Of a stretch of 64,000 nucleotides of DNA, positions 27,365 to 36,210 are shown piece by piece. The first letter of the stretch is position 1; each line of letters starts with the position of its first letter. Both the position numbers and the translations under genes were made by a program. The notes beneath the pieces are model-generated. The model saw only the letters and a program-made list of their open reading frames with translations, did no database searches and was not told the origin of the DNA. Origin of the DNA: Myxococcales bacterium (GTDB taxonomy: Bacteria; Myxococcota_A; Polyangia; Nannocystales; Nannocystaceae); the NCBI GenBank assembly GCA_020633315.1, contig JACKDV010000007.1, forward strand, positions 186,001 to 250,000, read 5' to 3'.

Positions 27365-29215
27365 ATGGCCCAGAAATTCGTCGGCGTCGATCTCGGCTCG
27401 CACCACGTGAAGGTGGTGGTGGCCTCGGCTGGCCTTCGTGGCGTGCAGGTCACCGACGCCTTCGAGGAGCCGGTCGGACAGGCCGCGAGCGACGACCCCG
27501 AGGCCGACCCGCTGGGGGCGATGCTGGCGGTGGCGCTGGGGGTGCTCAAGCACCGGCGCCTGCTGAGCTACCCGATGGGGCTGGTGCTGCCGCCCTCGCT
27601 GTGCAGCTACCGGGTGCTCACCTTCCCCTTCTCCGACGAGCGCCGCATCGCCCAGGCGGTGGGCTTCGAGGCCGAGGGGCAGTTCCCGGTGCCGGTCGAG
27701 GAGCTGTTCCTGGGGCACCTGCTGGTGTCGAGCGGCGGCGCCGAGGGCAAGGTGCTGCTCGCGGCGGCCCGACGCGATCGCGTCGAGTCGATCGTGGAGA
27801 TCTTCAAGCGCGCCGGGGTGGAGCTCAAGGCGGTGACCTCCGGGGCGATGGCGATGGGGCAGATCGCGGCGCGGCCCGTGGCCACGCCGGTCTCGCCCGA
27901 GCTCAGCGAGCGGGGGCTCGAGCCGGTCTCGCTGGTGGTCGACCTCGGCCACGAGAGCACCCAGCTCGTGGCGATGGGTCCCAAGGGCCCGCGCGCGGTC
28001 CGGGCCGCCCGGCGGGGTGGTCGGCACATCACCGAGGCCATCGCCAAGGCCTACGACATGTCGCCGCTCGAGGCCGAGACGGCCAAGCACCGCGATGCCT
28101 TCCTGCCGCACCACGGCCTCGAGCAGATGAGCGAGGATCAGCTCGACGCGGGGCGCATCGTGGCGCAGGCGATCGAGCCGGTGCTCCGCGAGCTCGGTCA
28201 CACCCGCATGTGGCTGCGGGCCACCCACAAGCTCGAGGTCACCGAGCTCGTGCTCGCGGGCGGGGGCGCGGCCCTCCAGGGGCTCGTGCCCTACCTGAGC
28301 GAGCAGACGGGCCTGCAGGTCAAGCGCCTGATGCCCTCGGGCACCCTGGTCAAGGGCACCCAGGGGCGCGACTGGACGATCTACGCCGGCGCCCTGGGGG
28401 CGGCCTACGGCGCGGCCCGGCGCCCGCTGCTGCAGCTGCACGACTCCAACGCGGTGGACGGGGAGGGCGGCTGGATCCAGGAGCGCATCTCCTCGCTCAT
28501 CGCGATCGGGGTGGCGGTGATGGCCTTCGGGGCGCTGGACACCATCGCCCAGGTCAAGGCGCTCGAGGCCGAGAAGGCGGCCTACGAGGACGAGCTGGCC
28601 GCGGCCACCCTGGAGACCTTCGGCGAGGTGCTCGGCCCCTCGAAGATCGAGTCCAAGATCGCCTCGGTGGAGGGGCAGGACCTGACCAGCCTGGTGCCCG
28701 AGAAGGGGGCGCTCGAGGTGCTGGCGATGGTGACCGAGGCGGCCACCCCCAGCGACCTGGGCTCGGCCCCGCCGCCCGGCGCCGCGCTGCCGGCAGGGAG
28801 CACCGGCATCGATCCCGAGACGGGGCAGCCGGTCACCCCGGGCGAGGACGGCGGTGACGAGGAGGACGGCGGAGGCGAGGGCGAGGGCGACGAGGCCACG
28901 GAGGAGGCGCCCAAGAAGGAGCCCCAGGGTCCCATCGACCTGTCGCGCGGCATCGTGATGTCCGACGAGCTCACCTTCGGCACGGTGGACATCCGGGAGC
29001 GCAAGCTCGAGCTCAAGGTGGACGCCAACGCCTCGTCGGCGCAGGACCGGCTCAACTTCAAGCTCAAGCAGAACTCCTGCATCAGCAACATCCAGAACGG
29101 CAAGGTCCGCAACGTCGGGGAGCGCAAGAGCTTCGAGATGTCGATGGACAACAACTGCTACTTCGCGCAGCCCGAGGAGGAAGAGGCGGCGGAGGGCGAA
29201 GGGGCGAAGGGCTAG
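27365..29215 (+). CDS. gspL: GspL, PilM-like actin-fold protein with periplasmic domain
   Basis: 616 residues. The N-terminal half is a PilM/GspL actin-like domain (VGVDLGSHHVKVVVAS at 6-21, VVDLGHESTQLVAMG near 197, LVLAGGGAALQGL near 296). One membrane helix follows near 375-395, then a coiled segment, a Pro/Gly/acidic low-complexity region (about 470-520) and a small C-terminal periplasmic domain with two Cys. It links the GspE ATPase to GspC/M. Compared with enterobacterial GspL it is longer and closer to PilM, as is usual in delta-type operons. Confidence 0.9.
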   Translation: MAQKFVGVDLGSHHVKVVVASAGLRGVQVTDAFEEPVGQAASDDPEADPLGAMLAVALGVLKHRRLLSYPMGLVLPPSLCSYRVLTFPFSDERRIAQAVGFEAEGQFPVPVEELFLGHLLVSSGGAEGKVLLAAARRDRVESIVEIFKRAGVELKAVTSGAMAMGQIAARPVATPVSPELSERGLEPVSLVVDLGHESTQLVAMGPKGPRAVRAARRGGRHITEAIAKAYDMSPLEAETAKHRDAFLPHHGLEQMSEDQLDAGRIVAQAIEPVLRELGHTRMWLRATHKLEVTELVLAGGGAALQGLVPYLSEQTGLQVKRLMPSGTLVKGTQGRDWTIYAGALGAAYGAARRPLLQLHDSNAVDGEGGWIQERISSLIAIGVAVMAFGALDTIAQVKALEAEKAAYEDELAAATLETFGEVLGPSKIESKIASVEGQDLTSLVPEKGALEVLAMVTEAATPSDLGSAPPPGAALPAGSTGIDPETGQPVTPGEDGGDEEDGGGEGEGDEATEEAPKKEPQGPIDLSRGIVMSDELTFGTVDIRERKLELKVDANASSAQDRLNFKLKQNSCISNIQNGKVRNVGERKSFEMSMDNNCYFAQPEEEEAAEGEGAKG

Positions 29216-29219
29216 GACG

Positions 29220-29840
29220 ATGGCGAGCAACCCCATGGGCGGCTTCTGGAGCCGACTGACGCCGCGGGAGCGCACCTACATCCTGGTGCTCGTCCTCGTG
29301 TTCTTCATGATGGGCACGCTGGTGCTGCTCTACATGCGGGACAAGGCCCTGCGCGAGACCGAGAACGAGATCGCCGACCTGCGGACCGCGCTCGAGATGG
29401 TCCACACCAAGGGCGCGGTGTACAAGGAGAAGCTCGAGCAGAAGAGGGAGCGGGAGGCCAAGATCTCCGACGAGAGCCTGTTCTTCTCCACCTTGCTCGA
29501 GGAGGCCTCGGCCGTGGCCGAGAACGTGCAGGCCAACAACCAGGAGGAGCTCCAGCCCGTGGACCTGGGCGGGGGGCTGAGCAAGCGCAGCTACAAGTTC
29601 AACCTGCGCAGCGTGACCCTGGAGGATCTGGTCAAGTTCCTCACCAAGATCGAGAGCAAGCCCGGCCACATCATCGTGACCGAGTCGCTGCTCATCCGCT
29701 CGCCGAGCAACTCCGAGGATCGCCTCAACGCCGACGTCACCATCTCCACCTGGGAGCGGCAGCCCGAGGAGGGGGCCGAGGGTGACGACAAGGACAAGAA
29801 GGGCGGCGAGGACGAGGAAGACGAAGGGGGTCCGTCGTGA
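29220..29840 (+). CDS. gspM: GspM-like type II secretion inner membrane protein
   Basis: 206 residues: a short cytoplasmic N-terminus, one membrane helix (about 20-42), a charged coiled coil (about 43-85) and a small ferredoxin-like region (YKFNLRSVTLEDLVKFLTKIE near 122-142). A Lys/Asp/Glu tail completes the protein. This topology matches GspM/PilO proteins that partner GspL. Sequence similarity in this family is weak, so the call depends mainly on topology and on its place directly after gspL. The stop overlaps gspN (GTGA). Confidence 0.85.
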   Translation: MASNPMGGFWSRLTPRERTYILVLVLVFFMMGTLVLLYMRDKALRETENEIADLRTALEMVHTKGAVYKEKLEQKREREAKISDESLFFSTLLEEASAVAENVQANNQEELQPVDLGGGLSKRSYKFNLRSVTLEDLVKFLTKIESKPGHIIVTESLLIRSPSNSEDRLNADVTISTWERQPEEGAEGDDKDKKGGEDEEDEGGPS

Positions 29841-31339
29841 AGCTCACCGTCAAGCTCCCCAATTTCACCCTCACCCGCGGCAAGGTGCCCGGCAAGGAGG
29901 GCGGCGGCGGCGGTGGTGGCCTGAGGAAGCTGCGCCGCAACCTCCGGCAGATCTTCCTGTGGGGGTTGCTGGGCCTGCTGTTCTTCCTGGTGTTCGCGTG
30001 GATCAGCCTGCCCACCCGGGCGCTGGCCTGGCGCATCAGCCACGAGGCCAAGGTCCACGGCTACCTGGTGGACATCGAGGACATCTCGATCTCGCCCTTC
30101 GGCGGGATCACCCTCGAGAACGTGCGGTGGACCTACGAGCCCTCGCGGCCCGATCAGATCCCCATGTCGTTCGAGGTCCCCGAGGTCGAGATCGACGTCA
30201 GCGTGCTCTCGCTGCTGGTGGGCAACATCGACGTCGACCTGCTCATCGAGCTCGACGAGGGCAACGACGGGACGATCCGGGCGAGCTACGCCCGGGGTGC
30301 CGAGGAGTCCTCGTTCTCGCTCGAGATCGCCGACATGCCGCTGTACCGCGTGCCCAAGGCGGTGCAGGCTCTCAATGCGCCGCTCAAGGGCATCCTGGCC
30401 ATCAAGGTCGACCTCACGATGCCCCAGCACAAGTTCTCCGACGCGACGGGGGCCATCGAGCTCACCTGCGCCGCGTGCACGGTGGGCGACGGCGCCGAGA
30501 AGCTCTACGTCCCGGGCTCCAAGTCGCTCAAGAGCGGCGTGGTGATCCCCGAGATCGACATGGGCACGCTGGCTGGCCGCATGACGGTCGAGGGCGGGGT
30601 GGCCACCACCGACGGTCCGATCGAGACCAAGAGCGAGGACGTCTGGATCCACCTGTCGGGCTCGATCAACTTCAAGGACCCCTTCGCCAAGTCGCGGATC
30701 GCGATGGAGCTCAAGTTCAACCTGAGCGAGAAGCTGCAGTCCGAGAGCGAGCCCATGCGCTTCATGATCCAGACGGCCAACCCCAAGTCGCAGCTCGACG
30801 CCCCCGAGAAGGGGCTGGGCTTCCGGCTCGAGGGGCCGCTGGGCAAGCCTCGCTTCATCCCGATCAAGTCCAAGTCACGGCGGCAGGCCCGGCTCGACAA
30901 GCGGCAGCAGCAGCGGGAGCGCGACGAGCAGCGCCGCAAGACCCGGGCCCAGCGCTCCACCCCGCCCAAGGTCCCGGGCGCGGATCAGGAGCCGAAGATC
31001 GGCGAGCCGCTCGACGTGGAGCCGCTCGATCCCAGCCAGAACCCCGCGCTGCCTCCCCCGCGCGAGATGCCGCCGCCGGGGACCTATGAGCCCTCGAGCG
31101 ATCCGCCCACGACCGAGGAGCCGCAGGGCGAGGAGCCGCAGGCCGGTGACGAGGGCGGCGGCGAGGAGCCCCAAGCCGAGGAGCCGCAGGGCGAGGAGCC
31201 GCAGGCCGGTGACGAGGGCGGCGGCGAGGAGCGGCCGGCGGAGGAGGATCAGAACCAGCCGGGCGACGACGGCACCCAGGTCGAGGGCGAGGGCGGCGAG
31301 GGCGGAGCTCCCGAGGGGGGCGAGGCCGCCGAGCAGTAG
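29837..31339 (+). CDS. gspN: Type II secretion protein GspN, delta-type (AsmA-like)
   Basis: 500 residues from a GTG overlapping gspM. A Gly-rich N-terminus and one membrane helix (about 38-58) precede a beta-rich periplasmic domain (about 70-345), with DIEDISISPFGGITLENVRWTYE and a CAAC pair near 213. This resembles the GspN family of delta-proteobacterial type II secretion operons, distantly AsmA-like. The C-terminal 150 residues are basic, then Pro/Glu-rich, with a 21-residue unit repeated twice. It is the last gene of the operon. Confidence 0.8.
   Translation: MKLTVKLPNFTLTRGKVPGKEGGGGGGGLRKLRRNLRQIFLWGLLGLLFFLVFAWISLPTRALAWRISHEAKVHGYLVDIEDISISPFGGITLENVRWTYEPSRPDQIPMSFEVPEVEIDVSVLSLLVGNIDVDLLIELDEGNDGTIRASYARGAEESSFSLEIADMPLYRVPKAVQALNAPLKGILAIKVDLTMPQHKFSDATGAIELTCAACTVGDGAEKLYVPGSKSLKSGVVIPEIDMGTLAGRMTVEGGVATTDGPIETKSEDVWIHLSGSINFKDPFAKSRIAMELKFNLSEKLQSESEPMRFMIQTANPKSQLDAPEKGLGFRLEGPLGKPRFIPIKSKSRRQARLDKRQQQRERDEQRRKTRAQRSTPPKVPGADQEPKIGEPLDVEPLDPSQNPALPPPREMPPPGTYEPSSDPPTTEEPQGEEPQAGDEGGGEEPQAEEPQGEEPQAGDEGGGEERPAEEDQNQPGDDGTQVEGEGGEGGAPEGGEAAEQ
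31115..31240 (+). repeat. 63-bp tandem repeat in the gspN 3' end
   Basis: Two near-identical 63-base units (31115-31177 and 31178-31240) encode an EEPQGEEPQAGDEGGG-type 21-residue unit in the acidic tail. The length is a multiple of three, so copy number could vary without breaking the frame. Confidence 0.8.
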
Positions 31340-31413
31340 CGCGGCCTCGAGGAGCGGACACGTCGTGGGCTCGGCCCCCCGCGTGGGCGAGGGGCGGGCC
31401 GCTCGCGTGGCAT

Positions 31414-31431
31414 CCCCGCGTGGGGGCGGGG
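31414..31431. terminator. GC-rich hairpin between convergent genes
   Basis: CCCCGC (31414-31419), loop GTGGGG, GCGGGG (31426-31431), in the 117-base gap between gspN and the amidohydrolase gene. There is no T-tract, so it is only a candidate bidirectional terminator. A similar GC-rich segment lies about 35 bases before it. Confidence 0.3.
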
Positions 31432-31456
31432 CAGTCGGCTGCTCGAGCCCGGTCGC

Positions 31457-33142
31457 TCAGGCCCGGTAGCACACGCGGCCGGCGACGATCGTCGCGGCCA
31501 CCGTCGCCTCGCGTAGCTCTCGGTGCGGCATGGTCCGCAGATCCTCGTGGAAGCAGCTGAGGTCGCCCTGGTAGCCGATCGCGAGCCGGCCGGTGAAGGC
31601 GTCGGCGAAGCCGGCGTAGGCCGCCTCGCGGCTGAAGGCCGCGATGGCCTCCAGCAGGGTGAGGCGCTGGTCGGGGAGCCAGCCGCCGGGAGGGTTGCCC
31701 GCGGCGTCCTCTCGGGTGACCGCGGCGTACAGGCCATGGGTCACGTCGGGGAGCTCCACCGGGAAGTCGCTGCCGAAGCACAGGTGGGCGCCCTCGTGCA
31801 GGAAGCGGCGCCACGCGTAGGCGCCAGCGAGGCGCTCGGGTCCCAGGCGCTCGGGCACCCACGCCATGTCGCTGGTGGCGTGGGTCGGCTGCATGCTGGC
31901 GATCACCCCGAGCTGGGCGAAGCGGGGGATGTCGGAGAGCGCCACGATCTGGGCGTGCTCGATGCGGAGCCTCGCGTCGCGGGGCCGGTGGGCGTCGAGC
32001 ACCGAGGTATAGGCGTCGAGCACGCTGCGGTTGGCCGCGTCGCCGATGGCGTGGGTGGCCACCTGCCAGCCGCCCGCCACCGCGGTCTCGCACAGGGTCC
32101 GCAGGGCGTCGGCGTCCTGCTGCATGAGCCCGTGGTGCTCGGGCCGGTCGTGGTACGGCAGCAGGAGCGCCGCGCCGCGGCTGCCCAGGGCGCCGTCGGC
32201 ATAGAGCTTGACGCCCACGAGGGCGTAGCGACCGTCGGGCTGGGGCCGATCGGGCTGTCGATCATCGGCGAGCTCGGGCAGCCACGAGGCGTCGGCGTAG
32301 CCGGTCACCCGCAGGGCGAGGCGCTCCTGCGGATCGCTCGATGCTGCGAGCTCGCGGTAGAGGGCGTCCACGGCCGGGCTCACGCCCATGTCGTGGATCC
32401 CGGTGAGCCCGCGCTCCAGCACGTGGGCCTGCGCCGCGGCGAGCATGCGCCGTAGATCGGCGGGCGTGGGATCGGGCGGCGTCATCAGGCCCATCGCCGC
32501 GTCCACCAGCACCCCGGTGGGCTGGCCGTCCTCGCCGCGGAGGATCTCGCCGCCCTCGGGGTCGGGACGTCCGGCCTCGATCCCGGCCGCCTTCATCGCG
32601 GCCGCGTTGGCCCAGCCGGCGTGACCATCCACGCGGCGCAGCCACACCGGGCGATCGGGATAGGCCGCGCTCAGTGGTGAGTGGGTGGGCATCGCCGCCT
32701 CGGGCCACAGGTTCTGGTCCCACCCGCGACCCACCAGCCAGGGCTGGCCCCGGTCGGCGGCGCGGAGCCGGGTGATCACCTCGTCGATCGATCGAGCACC
32801 GCGGAGGTCGACCTGCTCGAGGCTCGTGCCCAGGCCGACCAGGTGCGCGTGGGCGTCGACCAGCCCAGGCACCACCAGACCCTCGCCCACGTCGACCACC
32901 ACCGTGTCGGGGCCGCGCTGCGCCAGCCCGAAGTCGCGGCCGCCCAGGGCCACGATGCGCCCGCCCTCGATCGCCACCGCCTCCACCTCGGGCCGCTTGG
33001 GGTCGAGGGTGAGCACGCGCCCCAGCACGATCGTCTGCGCCGGTCCGGGCGGGGGGATCACCGGAGGACCAGATTGAACGCGGGCACAGGCCCCGGCCAT
33101 GGCACCGAGACCGAGGCCGACGAATCGACGGCGGGGGAGCAT
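31457..33142 (-). CDS. YtcJ-type metal-dependent amidohydrolase, exported
   Basis: 561 residues. The N-terminus has a twin-arginine motif (PRRRFVGLG) and a lipobox-like AGAC, so Tat export and lipidation are likely. The amidohydrolase family 3 pattern is complete: VVPGLVDAHAHLVGLG (metal-binding HxH), GRGWDQNLWP, VGVKLYADGALGSRGAALL, ATHAIGDAANRSVLDAY, LRIEHAQIV and FGSDFPVELPD. These enzymes hydrolyse N-acyl or formamide substrates; the substrate is not evident. A TACCGT box 6 bases before the ATG suggests a leaderless mRNA. It lies 83 bases downstream of the monooxygenase gene on the same strand. Confidence 0.92.
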   Translation of the reverse strand: MLPRRRFVGLGLGAMAGACARVQSGPPVIPPPGPAQTIVLGRVLTLDPKRPEVEAVAIEGGRIVALGGRDFGLAQRGPDTVVVDVGEGLVVPGLVDAHAHLVGLGTSLEQVDLRGARSIDEVITRLRAADRGQPWLVGRGWDQNLWPEAAMPTHSPLSAAYPDRPVWLRRVDGHAGWANAAAMKAAGIEAGRPDPEGGEILRGEDGQPTGVLVDAAMGLMTPPDPTPADLRRMLAAAQAHVLERGLTGIHDMGVSPAVDALYRELAASSDPQERLALRVTGYADASWLPELADDRQPDRPQPDGRYALVGVKLYADGALGSRGAALLLPYHDRPEHHGLMQQDADALRTLCETAVAGGWQVATHAIGDAANRSVLDAYTSVLDAHRPRDARLRIEHAQIVALSDIPRFAQLGVIASMQPTHATSDMAWVPERLGPERLAGAYAWRRFLHEGAHLCFGSDFPVELPDVTHGLYAAVTREDAAGNPPGGWLPDQRLTLLEAIAAFSREAAYAGFADAFTGRLAIGYQGDLSCFHEDLRTMPHRELREATVAATIVAGRVCYRA

Positions 33143-33148
33143 GGCCGG

Positions 33149-33154
33149 ACGGTA
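33149..33154 (-). promoter_or_regulatory. Putative -10 box giving a leaderless transcript
   Basis: TACCGT on the minus strand, 6 bases before the ATG at 33142 (spacer CCGGCC). The expected start site is the A of the start codon. Same hexamer and nearly the same spacer as at 11890-11895. No clear -35 box. Confidence 0.35.
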
Positions 33155-33225
33155 GTACGGGTGGGCCGCGAGCGCAGCCACCCGGGGATCGAGCCGCCCG
33201 CTCCGAGCCCGCTCGCCTCGAGGCG

Positions 33226-34767
33226 CTACCCCGAGGGGCTCGACGCCTCGGGCGGATCGGCGCGGGCCGGGCCGGGCTCGGGCCAGCGTTGGCGGCGGTA
33301 GGGCCCGGGATCGAAGCGACGGGTGCGGTGGATGTAGCTCACGGTAGAGCCGGGCCAGATCGTGAAGTTCTTGCCGTCGGCGTCGAGGTACCAGCTGCGG
33401 CAGCCCGATTGCCACACCTGGGTGGAGTGACGCTCGTCCACCCAGCTCACGAAGCGCTCCTGCGCGGCCTCGTCCACGTCGATCCACGCGAGCTCGGGGC
33501 GCTCGAGCAGGTACTGGATCGCCTGCAGGGTGTACTCCACCTGGGCCTCGATCATCAGCACCACCGAGTTGTGGCCGAGGGCGGTGTTGGGGCCCAGCAG
33601 GATGAACGCGTTGGGGAAGCCGCTCACCGTGATGCCGAGGTAGGCGCTGGGGCGGGGCCCCCACTGGGTGGCGAGGTCACGGCCCCCGCGGCCCGTGACC
33701 ACCATGGAGCCCAGCGGACGATCGACGCTGAAGCCGGTGCAGTAGATCAGCGCGTCGAGCTCGAGCTCGCGACCGTCGCTGAGCCGCACCCCGCGGGGCA
33801 GGATTCGCTCGATCCCCGTGGTCTCCACCTGCACGTGGGGCTGGGCCAGGGCGGGGTACCACTCGCTCGAGAGCAGGATCCGCTTGCAGCCCAGGCGGTA
33901 GCGCGGGGTGAGGCGCTCGGCGAGCGGTGCATCGCCCAGCTCGCGCCGGATCGCCCGCTTGGCCATCCACTCCACGATGCGATGGATCCCGGTGTCGTGG
34001 CCGAAGACCAGCGGGTAGCTCAGCTCGTACTGGCCGTAGATCGACCAGCGATGCCAGCGCATGGCCGCGGGCAGGCGTCGGAACAGCGCCTTCTCCACCG
34101 CGCGGTAGGGGCGATCGGGGCGGCGACGGATCCACGGCGGCGTGCGCTGGAAGATCACGAGCTCGCCCGCGCTCTTGGCCAGCTCGGGCACGATCTGGAT
34201 CGCGCTCGCGCCGGTGCCCACCACCCCGATGCGCTTGCCGCCGAGCTCGGCCTCGTGGTCCCAGCGCGCCGAGTGCATCGCGATGCCCCGGAAGTCCTCG
34301 CGCCCGGGGATCGCGGGATATAGAGGATCCCGCAGCGCGCCCAGGCCGTGCACCACGAAGCGGGCGATCACCTCCTGGCCGTCGGCGGTGCGCAGGTGCC
34401 AGCGGGCGGTCGCCTCGTCGAAGCGGGCCGAGACCACCTCGGCCCCGAAGCGGACGCGCTCGCGCACGCCGTGGTGGTCGGCGCAGCGCTGGAGGTACGC
34501 CTGGATCTCCCACTGCCGGGAGAACACGTGGCTCCACTCGGGGTTGAGATCGAAGGAGAACGAGTACAGGTGCGAGGGCACGTCGCAGGCGCAGCCCGGG
34601 TACACGTTGTCGCGCCAGGTGCCGCCCACCTCGTCGGCCCGCTCGAGCACGAGGAAGTCGTGGAGCCCCGACTGGCGCAGCCGGATGGCCATGCCCAGGC
34701 CGGCGAAGCCCGCCCCGATGATCGCGACGGTGACGGTGGTGGGGCGCGGGGACGGACCGTCGAGCAC
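33226..34767 (-). CDS. Flavin-containing monooxygenase (Baeyer-Villiger type)
   Basis: 513 residues from a GTG at 34767; starts further in (for example before TVAIIGAG) are possible. The FAD-binding GAGFAG motif is at 18-23 and the NADPH-binding GTGASA at about 184-189. In place of the usual BVMO fingerprint there is a related FQRTPPWIRRRPDRP segment, and the YPGCACDVPSHLYSFSF region is typical of class B FMO/BVMO proteins. It would insert oxygen into ketones or oxidise soft nucleophiles. It is upstream of the amidohydrolase and divergent from fpg. Substrate unknown. Confidence 0.88.
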   Translation of the reverse strand: MLDGPSPRPTTVTVAIIGAGFAGLGMAIRLRQSGLHDFLVLERADEVGGTWRDNVYPGCACDVPSHLYSFSFDLNPEWSHVFSRQWEIQAYLQRCADHHGVRERVRFGAEVVSARFDEATARWHLRTADGQEVIARFVVHGLGALRDPLYPAIPGREDFRGIAMHSARWDHEAELGGKRIGVVGTGASAIQIVPELAKSAGELVIFQRTPPWIRRRPDRPYRAVEKALFRRLPAAMRWHRWSIYGQYELSYPLVFGHDTGIHRIVEWMAKRAIRRELGDAPLAERLTPRYRLGCKRILLSSEWYPALAQPHVQVETTGIERILPRGVRLSDGRELELDALIYCTGFSVDRPLGSMVVTGRGGRDLATQWGPRPSAYLGITVSGFPNAFILLGPNTALGHNSVVLMIEAQVEYTLQAIQYLLERPELAWIDVDEAAQERFVSWVDERHSTQVWQSGCRSWYLDADGKNFTIWPGSTVSYIHRTRRFDPGPYRRQRWPEPGPARADPPEASSPSG

Positions 34768-34845
34768 GATCCAGCCCTAGCCCGGTCCGTGGGGAGGGTC
34801 AACCACGGGCGGCGGGCGTGGGCGTCGTGCGAGCGCGGGCCTGCG

Positions 34846-34874
34846 TTGGCGGTGCCCGCGGTGGCTGCTAGCGT
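34846..34874 (+). promoter_or_regulatory. Sigma70-like promoter for the fpg operon
   Basis: TTGGCG (34846-34851), 17-base spacer, TAGCGT (34869-34874). The predicted start is about 7 bases before the GTG at 34888, so the mRNA leader would be very short. Confidence 0.5.
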
Positions 34875-34887
34875 GGCAGGAGCCGCC

Positions 34888-35793
34888 GTGCCCGAGCTTC
34901 CCGACATCACGGTCTACGTGGAGAGCCTGCGGCGCCACGTGCAGGGAGACACCCTCGAGGCGATCGAGCTGCGCTCGCCGTTCCTGCTGCGCACCGCGCT
35001 GCCGCCGTGGCGCGAGGCCCAGGGGCGCAGGGTGATCGCGGTGGAGCGGCTGGGCAAGCGCATCGTGATCGAGCTCGAGGGCGAGCTGCTGATGGTGCTG
35101 CACCTGATGCGGCTGGGGCGGCTGCGCTGGCTGCCGAGCGACGCCAAGGGCAAGGGGCCGGGCGGCAAGGTGCTGCTGGCCCGCTTTCGCTTCGGCCGCG
35201 GCACCCTGGTGATGACCGAGCAGGGCAGCAAGAAGCGGGCGTCGCTGCACCTGGTGCAGGGGCGCGCGGGCCTGGCCGCCTTCGACCGCGGCGGCCTCGA
35301 GGTGCTCGAGGCCACGTTCGAGCAATTCTGCCGGGCGATCACGGCCGAGAGCCACACCCTCAAGCGGGCGCTCACCGATCCCCGCCTGCTCGGCGGCATC
35401 GGCAACGCCTACTCCGACGAGATCCTGCACGCGGCCCGGCTGTCGCCCGTGACCCTCACCGGCAAGCTCGACGAGGACGCGCTGCAGCGGCTCCACCACG
35501 CCACCCGCGAGGTGCTCGAGCGCTTCACCCAGCGCATCCGCGAGGAGGTGGGCGAGGGCTTCCCCACCAAGGTCACCGCCTTCCGCGAGGACATGGCCGT
35601 GCACGGCCGCTACGGCCAGCCCTGCCCGGTGTGCCAGGCCCCGGTGCAGCGCATCGTGTATGCGGATCGCGAGACCCACTACTGCGCTCGCTGCCAGACC
35701 GGCGGGCGCCGGCTCGCCGATCGGGCGCTGTCGCGGCTGCTCGGCAAGGACTTCCCCCGCAGCCTCGACGACCTCGAGGAGGGGAAGCGATGA
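34888..35793 (+). CDS. mutM: Formamidopyrimidine-DNA glycosylase Fpg (MutM)
   Basis: 301 residues. The GTG at 34888 is the right start because removal of Met exposes PELPD, whose Pro and Glu are the catalytic residues of the family. The H2TH region (LTDPRLLGGIGNAYSDEILHAARLSP, about 153-178) and the C-terminal zinc finger (CPVC at about 249-252 and CARC near 269-272) are intact. It excises oxidised purines such as 8-oxoguanine. The stop overlaps the cytochrome c gene (ATGA). Confidence 0.95.
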   Translation: MPELPDITVYVESLRRHVQGDTLEAIELRSPFLLRTALPPWREAQGRRVIAVERLGKRIVIELEGELLMVLHLMRLGRLRWLPSDAKGKGPGGKVLLARFRFGRGTLVMTEQGSKKRASLHLVQGRAGLAAFDRGGLEVLEATFEQFCRAITAESHTLKRALTDPRLLGGIGNAYSDEILHAARLSPVTLTGKLDEDALQRLHHATREVLERFTQRIREEVGEGFPTKVTAFREDMAVHGRYGQPCPVCQAPVQRIVYADRETHYCARCQTGGRRLADRALSRLLGKDFPRSLDDLEEGKR

Positions 35794-36155
35794 GGCTCGC
35801 GCTCGCTGCCGTCGCGCTCGCCCTGGGCTCGCGGATCGCCTGCGGAGAGTCGCCGCCCTCGGCCGACGATCCCCAGGTCCGCGCGCGCGCCCAGACGATC
35901 TGGCGGGAGCGCTGCGCCACCTGCCACGGCCTGGACGGCGACGGCGACGGGCCGCAGGGACGCTACCTCGAGGTGAAGCCGCGGCGCCTGTCCGATCGGG
36001 CCTGGCAGGCCACCGTCGACGACCAGCGCCTGCGCACGGTGATCGTGGAGGGCGGCCCCGCGGTGGGCCTGCACGTGGGGATGGCGCCCAACCCGGATCT
36101 CCGCGATCAGCCCGCCGTGGTCGAGGCCCTCGTTCGCCACATCCGGCGGCTGTGA
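35790..36155 (+). CDS. Small exported c-type cytochrome
   Basis: 121 residues with a signal peptide (MRLALAAVALALGSRIACG). One haem-binding CATCH motif lies near residue 46, followed by GLDGDGDGPQGRYLEVKPRRL. A likely axial Met is in GMAPNPDL. This is the layout of single-domain cytochrome c proteins in the periplasm. A Cys at the signal end (IACGE) might make it a lipoprotein. It overlaps mutM by ATGA, which indicates co-expression but not a shared pathway. Confidence 0.9.
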   Translation: MRLALAAVALALGSRIACGESPPSADDPQVRARAQTIWRERCATCHGLDGDGDGPQGRYLEVKPRRLSDRAWQATVDDQRLRTVIVEGGPAVGLHVGMAPNPDLRDQPAVVEALVRHIRRL

Positions 36156-36210
36156 GCCCGGGCCGCGCCCCTGCCTTTTCCCCGCGGCTCCGCTGCCGCA
36201 TGCTTGGCGC

